From NCBI GenBank assembly GCA_014529385.2, contig CM043964.1:1216997-1280996 (forward strand): a DNA stretch of 64,000 bases, read 5' to 3'. The DNA is from Adiantum capillus-veneris (taxonomy: Eukaryota; Streptophyta; Polypodiopsida; Polypodiales; Pteridaceae). Below are positions 33,167 through 45,499 of this stretch, one piece after another (positions within the stretch are counted from its first letter, which is position 1; each line of letters opens with the position of its first letter). A program made the position numbers and the translations under genes. The notes beneath the pieces were generated by a model, which saw only the letters and a list, made by a program, of their open reading frames with translations, ran no database searches and had not been told where the DNA came from.

Positions 33167-36100
33167 TGGCTGACAACAACACAGATGTGTTCAAGATGTT
33201 TGTGTTGCTGAGGACAGGTTGGATGGGGACAACTACCCTATGTGGGCGTCTGGAACATTGTGCAGGGCATTGATGTACGTCCTAATTCTGAGGATGTAGG
33301 TGATGTTGGGGATGTTGCAGGTCTTGCTGCAAGGATTGTTGCTATTAGAGTTATTTTGCCTACGGCAGAATAAGCTCACTGGGATGTAAAGGATGCGCAG
33401 GCTCATGCATTGATTGTGTTGTCTATGAAGCGCACCATTGTTCCTCACATTTGTTCAGCAAAATCTACAAAACAGGCTTGGGATATTCTAGCAGGTCTTT
33501 ATGCAAGCCGCAATGATGCTAAAATTGCTTTGCTGCGTAAAGAGCTTGAGTCGAAGATTATGCATGAGGAAGATGATATGGACACTTTCCTTGCTAGTGT
33601 CAAGGATATAAATGAGCAACTTATTTCTGCAGGTGAAGTGATTTCAGACAGTTCCCTTGTGCAGACAATTCTGGATGCTTTACCAGATTCCTACCAGACT
33701 TTTGCTAGTACTTGGAGACTGATGACCCAAGGAAATCCGAAAGTTGTCAAGTTTGATGCATTATGCACATTGCTGTTGCAAGAGTCACTTTCCAGAAAAA
33801 ATAGAACTAGGCAGCGTACAGTTGAACATGATTTTATTGCTTCTCAAAGAAAAGGTGGTAACAGCAATGCGGCCACTTTTTACGGTTCTGTTGCGAGTGG
33901 CAATACTTATGTTCCTAATGCTTCTGCTGGCAGCAATTCGTCTGTAAATTTTGATGATAAGTGCAAAAAGAAGATACGTTGCCATTATTGTAAAGCTAAT
34001 GATCACTTGATCAAGTCGTGTCCTAAGTTAAAGGCCAAAGAGGCTAAGAAAAAAGAGGGTGGTTCCACTACAAATGCTGGTTCCTCTACAAATGCAGCTA
34101 TTGTTGAGTCTTCTGTGAAAGGAGATTGTGTTGCTGATGTTGATGCAGAATGGGCTTTTAGCGCAGAGTGCACTTACAATCCTGCTGTCCATGATGCATG
34201 CTTGTCAGTTGCTGCAGATTCACATGTGTTGTATTTCGATAGTGGTGCTACAAAGCACATTACCTCACATCATGAATTGTTTACCTCTCTCGAGTCTGTC
34301 CCTCATGGGAATTCAGTCACTTGTGCCAACAATGCCTCTTATCCGGTTCAGGGAGTTGGAAAGATTGTGCTTACTTCTGCTAATGGTAGTTCTTTCACAC
34401 TTGTTGATGCACTTTATGTACCTGGGATCAAGAAGAATCTTTTGTTTGTATCTGCACTTGCTAGACTTGGACTTGTAGTCAAATTTGTGGATGACAGATG
34501 TACAGTTCATGATCTTAGTTTTGGTGATGAAATCGTTGCATCTAGCCTTTTGTGTTGTGGGTTGTATAAGCTCACTTTGTATGACAAGTGTGGACAAAAT
34601 TTTCCAAATGCTATTGTAGATTCATGGGCTATTTCAGATGCAAAACTTTGGCATGCACATTTTGGTCATCTGAATTTTGCCAGTTTGCTGCGTTTGCAGA
34701 AATCTGATACGGTTGCTTCATTGTCGCCTCTTGAAGCACCTGTCAAACATGTTTGTGAAGGCTGTATTTTAGGTAAGATGCAGCGTTCTAAGTTTCCAAA
34801 GGATGGTTCAGTTCGGGCCACATGTAGGTTGTAGCTTATGCATAGTGATGTTTGTGGGCCCATGCAAACTCCGTCCTTGGGCAATTACCTGTACTTCGTG
34901 ACTTTCATTGATGATTACTCTAGGCATGCATGGGTATTTCCACTTAAAGCGAAGTCCGAAGTTTTTATGTGCTTCAAACAATTTCTGGCTATGGCTGAAG
35001 ATGTCTCGAAATGTACTATGGGCACCCTCCGTTCCGATCGAGGGGGGGAGTATATGTCTCATGAATTCAATGCATTTTTGGCTAGTCGTGGGATAAAACA
35101 CCAATGTATAGTGCCTTATACACCTCAGCAAAATGGTGTTGCTGAGAGAAAAAACACGTCATTGACGGAAATGGCACGATGTATGGTCAAAAGTCAAGCT
35201 TTGCTGCATTCTTTTTGGCTTGAGGCCATCATGTGTGCCACTTATGTACTAAACAGGTGTCCTACGAAAGCTTTGCAATCTGTTACTCCATATGAAGCAT
35301 GGCATGATAGAAATCCTTCTATTGAGCACATGCGTGTTTTTGGCTGTTTGGCATATGCTTTGCTGCCACAAACACAACGCAGAAAATTGGATGATAAGGC
35401 TGTCAAATGTATTTTTGTTGGTTATAGTGCTGAAAGCAAAGGTTACAGGTTATATCATCCGCAAAGAAGGCGTATTCTGGTTTCACGGGATGTAGTGTTT
35501 GTGGAAGATTCTGTTCAGCCCTTGCTGTCATGTACTAGAGACAATAATCTAAGCTCACGGGACATTTATGAAACATTGTTGCCTCTTTTCACTGGTGGAA
35601 ATACGAATATAATTTCCAATGAGGCAAATGTACAGCCTATGGGGGTTTCTGAAAATGTTACAGATCAGCCTATTACTGATGCAGATGTACATTATGTACT
35701 TGATGAGGAAAGGGATGAAAATGAGCAGGCTAGAGGTATGCCAAAATGGCTGGTGCACACTTTGCGTGCCAGTAAATTAGATGCACCTTTGTCTAGTCGT
35801 AGTGGTTCAGGCTCTTGCCATGCATCTTATGCATCAGATTGTTATGCTTTGGTTGTGTCTAGCTTACATGATGTTCACGAGCCTCTGTCTTTTAATGGAG
35901 CACACAATTCAAAAAATTGGATGGCTGCCATGCAATCAGAATATGATGCACTTATAGAAAATGACACATGGACTTTATGTGATTTGGCGCCTGGCAAAAA
36001 GGCCATTGGTACAAAGTGGGTTTACAAGTTGAAACGCAAGCCGGATGGTGAGATCGATCGCCATAAGGCTCGACTTGTTGCAAAGGGTTATGCACAATAA

Positions 36101-37306
36101 AAAGCCATAGATTATGAAGAGACTTTTGCTCCCACTTGTCGTATGACTATTGTGCGTTTTCTATGTGCATTGACAACTCATTTTGGTTGGTATGTACATC
36201 AATTAGACATTGTTACTGCTTTCTTGAATGGTGACATATTTGAGGAATTTTATGTAACGCAGCCTCGCAGTTTTGTCATAAAAGGACAAGAGGACAAAGT
36301 GTGCAGATGTAAGAAGGCTTTGTATGGGTTGAAGCAATCTCCTCGTGCTTGGTACGAGAAAGCTGACACTCATTTGGTCAAACGAGGCTTTCGTAACAAT
36401 CCAACAGAAATCACATTGTATGTAAAGCGTGAGGGTGATGTACTTCTCATTGTGGTTCTTTATGTCGATGATTTGCTGATCTCAATGGACCAAATGAGAG
36501 ACATATTGCTGAATTTAAGGCTGATTTGAATGCTACTTTCAAGATGAAAGATTTGGGGCTGTTGCATCATTACTTGGGTATACAGTTTAAGCAGTGTGAT
36601 GGTGGTATTGCCTTGTGTCAAAAAAGTTACATAGAGACATTGCTATGTAAGTTTGGACTTGAGGATTGCAAACCTATTGCCACTCCCATGGAAACAGGTT
36701 TGAAGTTGAGTCTACATGATTCTGGGGATCCTGCTAATGTCACTCTTTACCAAACAACTATTGGTTGTCTCATTTATGTATGTAACACGAGGCCAGATAT
36801 TCAATTTGCAGTCTCACAGAAGAGCAGATTTATGCATAGACTAGGGTCTAAGCATTGGCAGGCTGTCAAGAGGATTTTCCGCTACCTTAGTGGCACTTTA
36901 CATCTTGGCTTGTTTTATCCCAAGGGGGGATCATGGCCGCCAGACTTACATGCTTTTTCAGACTTAGATTGGGCTAGTTGTTTTGACACGCGAGTGTCCA
37001 CAAGTGGTTTTTGTTTCATGCTTGGCAGTTGATGTATATCATGGTTGAGCAAGAAGCAACCTACTGTGGCCACTTCGAGTTGTGAGGCTGAGTACATGGC
37101 AGTCTTCACAGCTACGGTTGAGTATGTATGGCTCAGACGCCTTATGGATTATTTGGGTGTTGGATAGGACACTGCCAACACTATATACACTGATAGTGAG
37201 AGCGCATGGGCAGTTGCGAGGAACCCAGTTTTTCACAAAGGCATTGTCTCGTGAGAAGCTCGACGCTTTCCGCAAAGCTTTGGGCTTACTGCCCTTTGTG
37301 GACTGA
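33167..37306 (+). pseudogene. Copia-2 gag-pol, broken at five or more points
   Basis: Gag starts MADNNTDVFKMF, then a frame change and short deletion. The main frame (33410-34834) holds gag, knuckle CHYCKANDHLIKSC, retropepsin YFDSGATKHITS and the GAG-pre-integrase motif. A TAG near 34834 precedes the integrase core (SDVCGPMQT, SDRGGEYMS, GVAERKNTSL: D, D and E all present). A TAA at 36098 interrupts RT; the active site YVDD is at 36461-36472, with a frame change just after it. RNase H is interrupted by a TGA near 37030. Each break is one point change, so this copy is far better preserved than Copia-1. Confidence 0.9.
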
Positions 37307-37381
37307 TCATGTCCTCAGGGCATGGAACTTCCCTTTACTCATGTGCCAGCTCTCGTTCACCACATCACTCCAGGGGGGATT

Positions 37382-37609
37382 TGTTACCATATACATGTGG
37401 TAGTGATGTGTGTGAACAAACTAGGACCGCTGGGGCATTTTTTCCCTCTTTAGGAGGTTTTTTCCCCCCGAGCATTGTATACACGCCCATCACTCTAGGG
37501 CTATCTATTTTTCCATTGCATACTAAGTAACACACTCTATATTGTGTGCCTTGAGCTTCCTTCGTCTTCTTCAAGCTGCTTGCATTTCTTTGCAACCCTA
37601 ATTCCAACA
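37382..37609 (+). repeat. Copia-2 3' LTR (228 bp)
   Basis: Starts TGTTACCATATACATGTGG after a purine tract CCAGGGGGGATT and ends TAATTCCAACA. Confidence 0.9.
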
Positions 37610-38341
37610 AGAATCTGGAAGGGACCATAGTACCTTTTTGCTAATTTAGCATAGTACTTTTGGTGTCCCGTAGGATTCTTGCTCGTCGTGTTCCTTAATC
37701 TAGCCTTGGGAAATGTTAGCAAGACCCAATCATTTTCTTTAAAGTCTTGGTCTCTTCTGTCCTTATCAACAACAGCCTTTTTCCTTTGCTATGAGATAGA
37801 GATAGCATCCTTAATCTTTTGGAAAGATTCTTGTAGGTGTCGGCTATACTCATGTGCAACAAAGATCTTCCCATGTACCTCGAAAGGTGATTTTATTATG
37901 GAGGTATGTACAATATTATTGTAGGCATACTCCACCAAGGGTAAGTGCTTCTCCCATTGGGAGCTTTGATCGACTTTTGTTACGTAGGCTTTTAGTAGAT
38001 CAAGAATTGTTAGGTTAGCTATTTCACTTTGGCTATCCATTTGTGGGTGATGGTCCAAAGAGAAGTTTAGCCTTGTGCCTAAATTCTCAAAGAGAACCTT
38101 CCAGAAATTACTGGTCATTCTAGGATCTCTATCCGACACTATGGACATTGGCAAGCCATGGTACTTGAAGATTTGCGATATGAAGAGGGTTGCCATTTGA
38201 TGGGCCTTGATAGTCTTTTTGACAGATATAAAATGAGCATGATTACTGAACCTGTCTACTATCGTCCATATTCCCATATTCCCATTAATAGACTTAGGCA
38301 ATCCAAAGATAAAATCCATGGATATGCTCTCCCATGGTGAA
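37610..38341 (-). pseudogene. element C: integrase core, middle piece
   Basis: It starts right after element D with PWESISMDFIFGLPKSI (first catalytic Asp), then IVSDRDPRMTSNFW (second Asp) and SQSEIANLTILDLL (Glu). A TAG at 37789-37791 follows AISIS; the frame continues QRKKAVVDKDRRDQDFKEND, WVLLTFPKARLRN and ends in KRYYGPFQIL at Copia-2. The catalytic triad is present but the frame is stopped. Left and right joins are both in frame once D and Copia-2 are removed. Confidence 0.85.
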
Positions 38342-39266
38342 TGTTAAGGCGGTTACGCCGCTAGCGGAAGCTAAATAGCGAGAACTCAACCAACAACAGA
38401 ATTTGTCAGACGAGGACGGAGCTTGACCCGCAGGCGCATGGAAACAACTAGGTGGGTGTCAAATCACCTACTCGACCTTCTAATGACAATCACTACTAAG
38501 GAAATCAAATCTAAGTTCTAAAATACGCAAGTGACTGAAATCCGTACTACGAACGAATGCTATACGAAACAGGATCTAGAATCATTGAATCAATCTCAAA
38601 CTCAAGGGGAAGTCTATGCACTAGGTAAGAACAACACCCTAAAGACTTGAACTGCAAAATCAACCTATAACCACTCCGCGCGGTAAACGCGTATGAAGAC
38701 AGGCCGAAAAATACAGGTGACCGAAACTTGACCCCGCTGGTACTAATGTGTAGCTCTACTCGTTGTGGTTCTATAGATATGTTGCATGCTCTATTCCGAC
38801 ACACGAGTTGGAAGAAAACTCACACCGAAGCTCGTAGGAACTTACCGCACATAGAAGCCGATAGCGCGCACTCTTGGTATCAGTGCGTAGCTCTCGCCGT
38901 TGCTAACACAATGGCGGTGTCGCTTCTCCAATGGCGGCTCCGTAGATCGCGTAGCAAGTAGATAAGACTCTCTCTCTCTCTCTCAGACACAGTCACGGCG
39001 CTCAAAAACTCACTTTGATTAATAATCTGAATCCCTTAGGTTACAAAAACTTTGGCTTATATACCTCAGCCTTGGAGGTGAGAACATCTCTAACATCAGC
39101 AAGTGAAATTACTTCGGGATTACAAGCTGGAAACTCAATTGAGTCCCGTTACTTAATGAATGGCTCAATTCAAAATCAATGTCGGAAAGACATTTATTAC
39201 AATCAATGGTTACAAAAATGATGAGTGTGAGCAAAAATGTGGGTGTGATCCTCTGCTGGCTCAACA
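38342..39266 (-). repeat. 3' LTR of element D (925 bp)
   Basis: Plus-strand ends are TGTTAAGGCGGTTACGCC and TGCTGGCTCAACA. It carries ACGCGTATGAAGAC at 38687-38700, close to one half of the internal palindrome (ACGCGTATGATGTC). A short CT run lies near 38970. Confidence 0.92.
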
Positions 39267-39277
39267 CTCCCCCCCTC
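39267..39277 (-). other. element D: 3' polypurine tract
   Basis: Minus-strand GGAGGGGGGAG directly abuts the LTR start TGTTGAGCC. Confidence 0.85.
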
Positions 39278-39315
39278 CGCGTTCATGTCGTCCCTGACAT
39301 GACCTTTATGCTTGG

Positions 39316-42300
39316 TCAATAAAGTCCTATCGTCTTGAGCATCTGCAAATGTGATTCGTATCGCAGGTTGCCGATGGTCAAGGTTGGGCCGAATATTTTG
39401 CTTTCGTGGGTGAAAAAGCCGGTGTAGAAAGCTTCTTCGAATGTTTGCATGTGGAAGCTAGGCAAAAACATAATCCTCTGGTATAGGAGGTGCAACACTT
39501 TTGGGGAAGGCTGCAATGAAAGATCATACATCATATCAGTCACTGTGTCTGCCGTTGATAGTAGACTCAAGGTCGTGGCTTTATCTGGCGCGAACACTTC
39601 AATGCAAGCTAAGAGAGTCCTGCAAATTTTCTTGAGCGTCTGACACGAAACGTCAGAAGAGCCAGTAAAGAGCTTGATGGTGCCCGTTAGGGTTTTCACC
39701 ATGTAGGCTTTACCTATTCTCTCTCCTGTCTTTGGTCCTGGCATCCTGGGGTAATTAAGCCAATTTGGCTTCTTTTCTGCAATCCTGCCATGCTCTTTCT
39801 AGCTTCTGACTCTTGGCACTGGACAGAAGGTTGCATCCTCCCGAATCTCCTTTGGTGCCTCTACCAAGTAGATGAGGTAGGCTGGGTATTTGTTCAGCCA
39901 ACCTTTCCTCCATCTAGGCTGCGAATCTACAATCTTCTTTGATTGTTCCTCTTTTGTGATGTCGCCTTCGTAAAGAGCGACATACTGCTCCTCCTCTATT
40001 CTCTTTTTCGTTTTTATCACTTCAAACTTCATCAAAGGGAAAGGCAGGCTGGGTTGCATCCACTCTTCTTGGAGCACTTTTGTGTCTAATCCCTGAAGTC
40101 TAATGGAGATTAGGAGTCTCCTCTCCCATTCCATTTCCGCCTTGGCACTCTCCTCTGTTGACTTTGCTATTTGGTCATGGAGCCTTTGTTCTTCTTCTTC
40201 AGAGATTCCTGAAGTCGAGGCCACCTCGTGAACTGGGGCTGGATCTTCAATTGTGGTTGCCTCTCCAGTTTCTGGTAGCTCTATGGCTGCTCCACCTGAT
40301 TCTTCTTTTGGTATCTCTGTCTCTCTTCTTTGTTGCTCTTGTAGATCTTGGAGCTGTTTGCGGAGGGTCTCATTCTCTGTTCTTAGTGTTTGATTTTCTA
40401 AAGTGAGCCTCTCCTCTGCTACCAATGATCCCTCCGCAATGTGCAACCTTTGCACTTGCTCTAATCTTAGCTCTCTTTGTAAGCTTCGGACCTGGTCTTC
40501 CAGAGTTGTTACAAGAGCTCCCTCTTGTTCTGTTCCTGCTCTGCTAGCTCTAGGGGTAGTCCTGAGTCTAGTGATTGTTCTTTCTTGGAGCGCGACTCTT
40601 TCCCTTAGCTCAATGAGATCATCTTTAGCCGCCTCCAAGTCGTCTTCCATCCGCTCCCTTGCTTCCTGTGCACTTGTTACTTCCCTTGAAGCCTCGGCTA
40701 GCTGGAGTATCAAGCCGTCTCTCTCGTTTTCCACATCATAGAGTGATGCTTTATGACTTTCAAATTCAGTCATAGCATCCTCTAATTTCCTCAGCAACTC
40801 GTCTTCCCTTTGTTTGGCTGTCTCAATCTCCACTTCCTTTGCCTTGGATCTTTCTTTGATCTTGTTGAGCAGTTCATGCACCATGTGCATGTCTTTTTCA
40901 TCTTCATCTGTCAACTCTAAAGCTTTTTCTGCCACCACCTCCACTGGCTTCGGCTCTTCTAGTACGTTCTGCTCGTCCAGTTTATCTTCACTCTCTTTTG
41001 TACTCTTTATTTTTTCCTCTGTCCCTCTCCGATCATCTTGTTTTTGTAGGTGGATCCCATAGACCGCCTCAAGGGCCTCTTCTTCAGTGTACCCTATCGC
41101 TACCAGATCCTCATAATCGTTTTTCTTTTGCTGAATTGGATCTATCTCCTTTTCCTTGGTCCCGGCCTTCGACTTTTCCATACCAGCCGTGTCCATCTCT
41201 ACTGTGGTCTCTTCCACAATGATTTCCGTCTTCTTCGGGCTTGGTACATCAGTAAAGGAAGGCTGATTGTCCTCAGTCATCTTGACTTTCCCTTTGTTTG
41301 CTTGCCCGTCTTTCTCTTGAGGTTCAGTAGACTCATCTACTTTCTTCTTCCCCTTGTCGTCCTTTTTCAGCTCAGCTTTTAAAAGCTGTACTTCCTCTTC
41401 AGTGTATGGCTCGACAGGTTGCTGCTCCAGTATAGCCTCTGACTCCTCATAAGCTCAATATATTGATCATATTGATCAACATGTGGCCTGGCTGAGCTAG
41501 TTCCAACTTTAGTGGGGTCTGGAACCCATTTTTCTTCAAAGTCCCCCTTTAGAGCTCTTTCCGCTCTAAACTGCTCCACCAGTCTTTCCATTCTTGCCGC
41601 TTTCTGACTTTTGGTTTGCTTGGGAGCAACCTTCTTCTTTGCTTTCTTCATAAGTGGCTCATCCACATCCTCTTCAGGTTCTGAAACTATTTCTAGTTTC
41701 CTGCGTGCTCTTGTGGACGCCCTCTTGGATACTTCAGGCTGTTCTTCCTTCTCATCGGCTTCTCTGAGCCACTCATTCTGGGAGGGAACCTTTGGCCATT
41801 GATCTCTGGCTCCAATAGCTTCATAAGCTATTCTTGTCAGAACTTCAGCTCCTCCTATATACTTTGGCTTCTCGTTGTGCATGGCAATTACTTGCTCGTG
41901 GATGTGTTGAGCGTAATTCACCTCCTTTGGCATATTGCTCTTCAATGCCCATGTGATGGTAGTTGCAATGGCATGGGGTGGTGTCGTATACTTTTGCGGT
42001 CTTTTACTGCAAATATGGAGAAACTGGTTGTACAGTCGGCAAAGGGTTGCCGCTCTTTGGTCTGCCATATCTCCATAGGTTGCATTCTGTTTCTTGGACC
42101 CATAAACCTCTATAGCCTCCCTTCTTTCCCTGACAGAGCTCCCTTTGTTGTGCAGCTTCAATGCATCTGCAATGAGCTGTGGAGTGATCTGTACCTCTAC
42201 TTTCTCTCCATCTATTGCTGTCAATGTGGCTTTCCCATCCTTCTGAATGGAGGTTGCCAACTCATACACTCTTCTTGTATCTACACTTGATGGTCTCGAG

Positions 42301-42590
42301 GTGAAGAATCTGTGCAAGTCTGCCCTTTCCAGGTACCTGCTGATGTTCTCTGACCTGCTATAATCCACCAATTCTTGTGGGATCATCGGTATATCCACCG
42401 CTTGCCCTTTAGGATCTCTGAAAGTCCCCTGGTAGATCTTTATTCCCTCTTGTTCCAGTACTGCTTCCTCCACCCAAGTTTTGGTTGGCTTGAGGGTTTC
42501 TGCTGGAATGTCAAAGGGTTCTGCTTCTGCAAGAGCATTTTTGATTGTCAGTCTTTTTCTCTTTGTTGCTGATGACTTGGCGGAATCCAT
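39316..42590 (-). pseudogene. element D: long extra ORF of about 1,090 codons, two breaks
   Basis: Three open segments read as one original frame. The first (ATG 42590, 403 codons) begins MDSAKSSATKRKRLTIKNA and has a globular part with ERADLHRFFTSRPSSVDTRR and HAIATTITWALKSNMPKE, then a basic region KKAKKKVAPKQTKSQKAARM. A frame change near 41455 leads into YEESEAILEQQPVEPYTEEE. The second segment (ATG 41280) is acidic, then strongly coiled-coil (about 40900-40450). A TAG at 39799-39801 follows PRVRS; the frame resumes KEHGRIAEKKPNWLNYP and ends at 39316. Extra same-strand ORFs in this position occur in Athila/Tat-type elements. The N-terminal part loosely recalls plant transposon-associated proteins, but I do not recognise it securely. 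Confidence 0.6.
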
Positions 42591-42756
42591 GGATCCCGTA
42601 ACTCCAATTTCAAAAGTTAGCGTCTTTTTAGTACTGAAAGCCGAAATGAAGCTTTTAACTATTCAAATGACTTGAAAATTGAAACATGAGCTATTCAGGG
42701 CCTAAGGATGCAGGGTAGGTGAAAAAATATGCAAACTGGGCTCAAAATCATGCTGG

Positions 42757-43765
42757 AGACATCATACGCGTATGATGTCTTTTGTGTCAAAATGACTTCA
42801 TATTGGTTGTGCTTGTAGCTGATAGTGTATACATGAGTATCATATGCTTGGATTTGATTTTGGATACCATTTGGTCAAGTTTTGGCCAGTTTAGTCCAGT
42901 TCCGGCTCTTGGCAAAATTTTGAAAGGAATTGGATTTTATGATCCAAATTGGATAAAACTTGGTGGTTCACCTTCAAATGGCATGTAGATCACTTCTGTT
43001 TGGTGGTTGAAGCCCTGAGGTGCCAAAATCACATAGTGAGACATTATACGCGTATGATGTCTTTTAGTGTATTTTTGGACCAAATTTCTCTATAAGCTTG
43101 GATTTGGCTTTAGATAGGCTTATTCAGTGGATTTATGAATTTTGGATAGATTTTGGGCTAAAAATGGCTCTGGAGACATCATACGCGTATGATGTCTTTT
43201 TCATCAATTTTTCATGGGATTGGTTCTGTGGACTCCCCATGTACTAGTGAAGGACTGTCCCTACTCAAATCTTGGTTTGGACTTGAGTATGTTGGATTTG
43301 GGCTAAAATAGGCTTTGGATGAAGGATTTTCCCTCAATTGGGCTAATGGGGTGATCCACTTGACCAAATGGTTCCAAACTTCATATGTAGCATGTATTAG
43401 ATATATATAATGGAGGTATGATGTCAAATGAGCAGTTTTGGCTCTGTAAGTGCAAATAGACATCATACGCGTATGATGTGTTTTGTGTCAAAATGGTGCT
43501 TTTTGGTTCCAGATAGCTTATAGATGTGTTAATCAACAATCCTACAAAGTTTCAATGAGTTTGGAGTTATTTTGACAAAATTAGGACCAAAAATCAATTT
43601 TATGGCCTACTTTGCGTCTTTTTGGTTTTCCTTGGGTTTTCTAACTCCAATTCTCATGATACTTGGTTCATAGGATGTGATTAACATGTGGAATGAGGCT
43701 ATGCACTCAAATGTTGAAATGGATGTGAAAATCATGCTGTGAGACATCATACGCGTATGATGTCT
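42757..43765. repeat. palindrome cluster 1 of element D, five copies
   Basis: A 24-bp palindrome made of AGACATCATACG followed by its own reverse complement occurs at 42757-42780, 43039-43062, 43174-43197, 43458-43481 and 43742-43765. Three copies are perfect; 43039 and 43458 have one mismatch each. Start-to-start spacing is 282, 135, 284 and 284 bp. Flanks are loosely similar (often CAAAATCA..GTG before and TTTTGTGTCAAAATG after), so the array may be diverged tandem units of about 284 bp. It lies between pol and the extra ORF. Confidence 0.85.
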
Positions 43766-45363
43766 TTTCTTGAAATGTTGGTCTTTTTGTGCAAAGAATG
43801 CTTTGTGCTAGTTCCCTAAGCCCTGCTAACTAGTTTTCAACTTAAAAAGTCATCAGTTTAGCTAAAAAGCCCCCTTATAGGCATTTCAGTCTCCGAAGTC
43901 GTCTTTTTGCCTTGGAGTTGAATTTCTTCAACTTTTCTTCTCGAGAGTTGCATTTCCAGCTCATTGGATATGTTGTGAAGCCACCTATTTGGTTGAACTT
44001 GACTTTGGCTCCCCGTTCTCCATCTTTCTCCATTTGGTTGCCCGAAAGCGTCTTTTTCACCATCGGTAAGTGAATCAGCTTTCTTTTGGGTTTTGCTTGC
44101 AAACATAAGTCATCCATGTATATTTGAAGCTGCTTGTGAAGTTTCATGTCATTTGGTCGTCAATTTTAGCCGTTATGCCAAAATGACTCTTTGTGTGTCC
44201 GCAACCGAATCGGTTGTTCCAACCTACTTTTGGTGATCCAAACCCGGAGATACTCCATGGTTGCATTGCCCTCGATGTTGTTAAGCTTCCTGAGAAGTTT
44301 TGTGTCGTTTCGACAACTTTTTCCTGTTTGCCTCTTGCAGGCTCTGTTGACCTAGGGTTTTTCAAGTCGTTCTTTCTCGAGCTTTGAGTGTTAGAAACCC
44401 ATCTTCTATGTTAGGGTAACCCACCTCTAAGTTCTTGCAAGGTTTGGTTAGGCGGTTGTGCCCCTACCTAGCGTTCTTCCCCATTCCCTGTCTGCTCTTG
44501 TTTCTTGGTTTTGGTCAGTTTTCGCGACAAAAGTTAACGATAAGCATCAAAAGCTTATGGCAACGAGTCTACCTCTCATGTCTGGTGTCCTCTGAGCTCT
44601 CGTAGCAGTCGTAGAAGGTGGTAGAAGGTTGGATGCTCCTGTGTGCTCTTTGCTCTCTCCAAGAAGGTAATAGTGGAAATGAGCTTGAAAGTGAAGTGAA
44701 AAATACTTAACTTCGGACTTCCCGGATCACTTGTTACCAAATTTGACATGTGCTCCTATCTCGTCATGAAATGCACTTTAGGATTTGAAATTTCTCAATT
44801 TGGACTCCGTTTGACCTGTTTCTGAGAAATCTGTCCACTTTGCCAAAATTCTGTCATTTCGGGCTTTCCGCAACTTTTTCAGAATTGTACCCAATTTTTA
44901 CCATGGGTTGCCCTTGTCATTAGGACCATCACCGTCTATTCTTTTCTTTTTTCCGATCTCATTTCACCTGCTTTTTTATTTTTCTTTTACTTTTATCAAG
45001 AAAACCAAAAAAATAAAGGAAAATAGCAAATTGAAGCCAAAAAATTCCACACATACACAATAAATAGCTGGTAATCCTGTGTATATGAATATACACTTAT
45101 TTGTGATTTCTGGACTTGGATTACCACTTTTTAGCTCCAAAAACACTCTTATTTAGTGATATTTACACGTCTAGAGACCCAAATTCATCATTTAATCTCT
45201 TCTTGTTGCAAAACAAGGTATATAAGGGCATAAATATTATCAATATCCGCAATCAAACATAAAAATTGCAAAATCATGTAAGACACTGCCCTTGTAATAT
45301 AATTTTTGTTTTTCTTTGTTTTTGGCGCTTGTAGCTGCTTTGTAACTCCTGTATACCTGTATA
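43766..45363 (-). other. element D: non-coding stretch downstream of pol
   Basis: About 1.6 kb without a supported gene. It contains a 23-bp exact copy (44103-44125) of the RT segment coding for the YMDD active site (49145-49167). ORFs of 80-90 codons around 43860-44150 look like chance. Confidence 0.5.
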
Positions 45364-45377
45364 CCTCCCCCCCTCCT
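45364..45377 (-). other. internal polypurine tract in element D
   Basis: Minus-strand AGGAGGGGGGAGGT resembles D's 3' tract (GGAGGGGGGAG). It lies just past the W-x-P-K repeat region, the same relative place as the internal tract of element B (9779-9792). Confidence 0.5.
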
Positions 45378-45499
45378 AGTCTGAGTCCTCCCGGACGACT
45401 ATGAAGTGTCTGTGGGCGAAGCATTGTAGTTGTTTTGGTCATAAGTTCCCAATGCAATTGCAGAGCGATGATACAACAGTCTTTCCAATAAAGCTGCTC

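Larger units (their letters stand above)
29943..37609 (+). mobile_element. Copia-2, a near-complete Ty1/copia element carrying insert X
   Basis: The 5' LTR begins TGTTACCATATACATGTGG at 29943, is interrupted at 29968 by insert X, resumes at 32595 and ends at 32804. The 3' LTR is 37382-37609. Flanks are AGACT (29938-29942) and AGAAT (37610-37614), a target duplication with one mismatch. Removing Copia-2 restores element C's integrase frame. The family is the same as Copia-1, but the integrase core and RT active site are retained. Confidence 0.85.

Noticed and set aside
40158-41382. Plus-strand ORFs rich in Ser and Leu
   Set aside because: They are shadows of the coiled-coil part of D's extra frame on the minus strand.
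42757-43765. CRISPR-like array
   Set aside because: The repeats are palindromes with irregular gaps of 111-260 bp inside a plant retrotransposon; there are no spacers of uniform length or cas genes.
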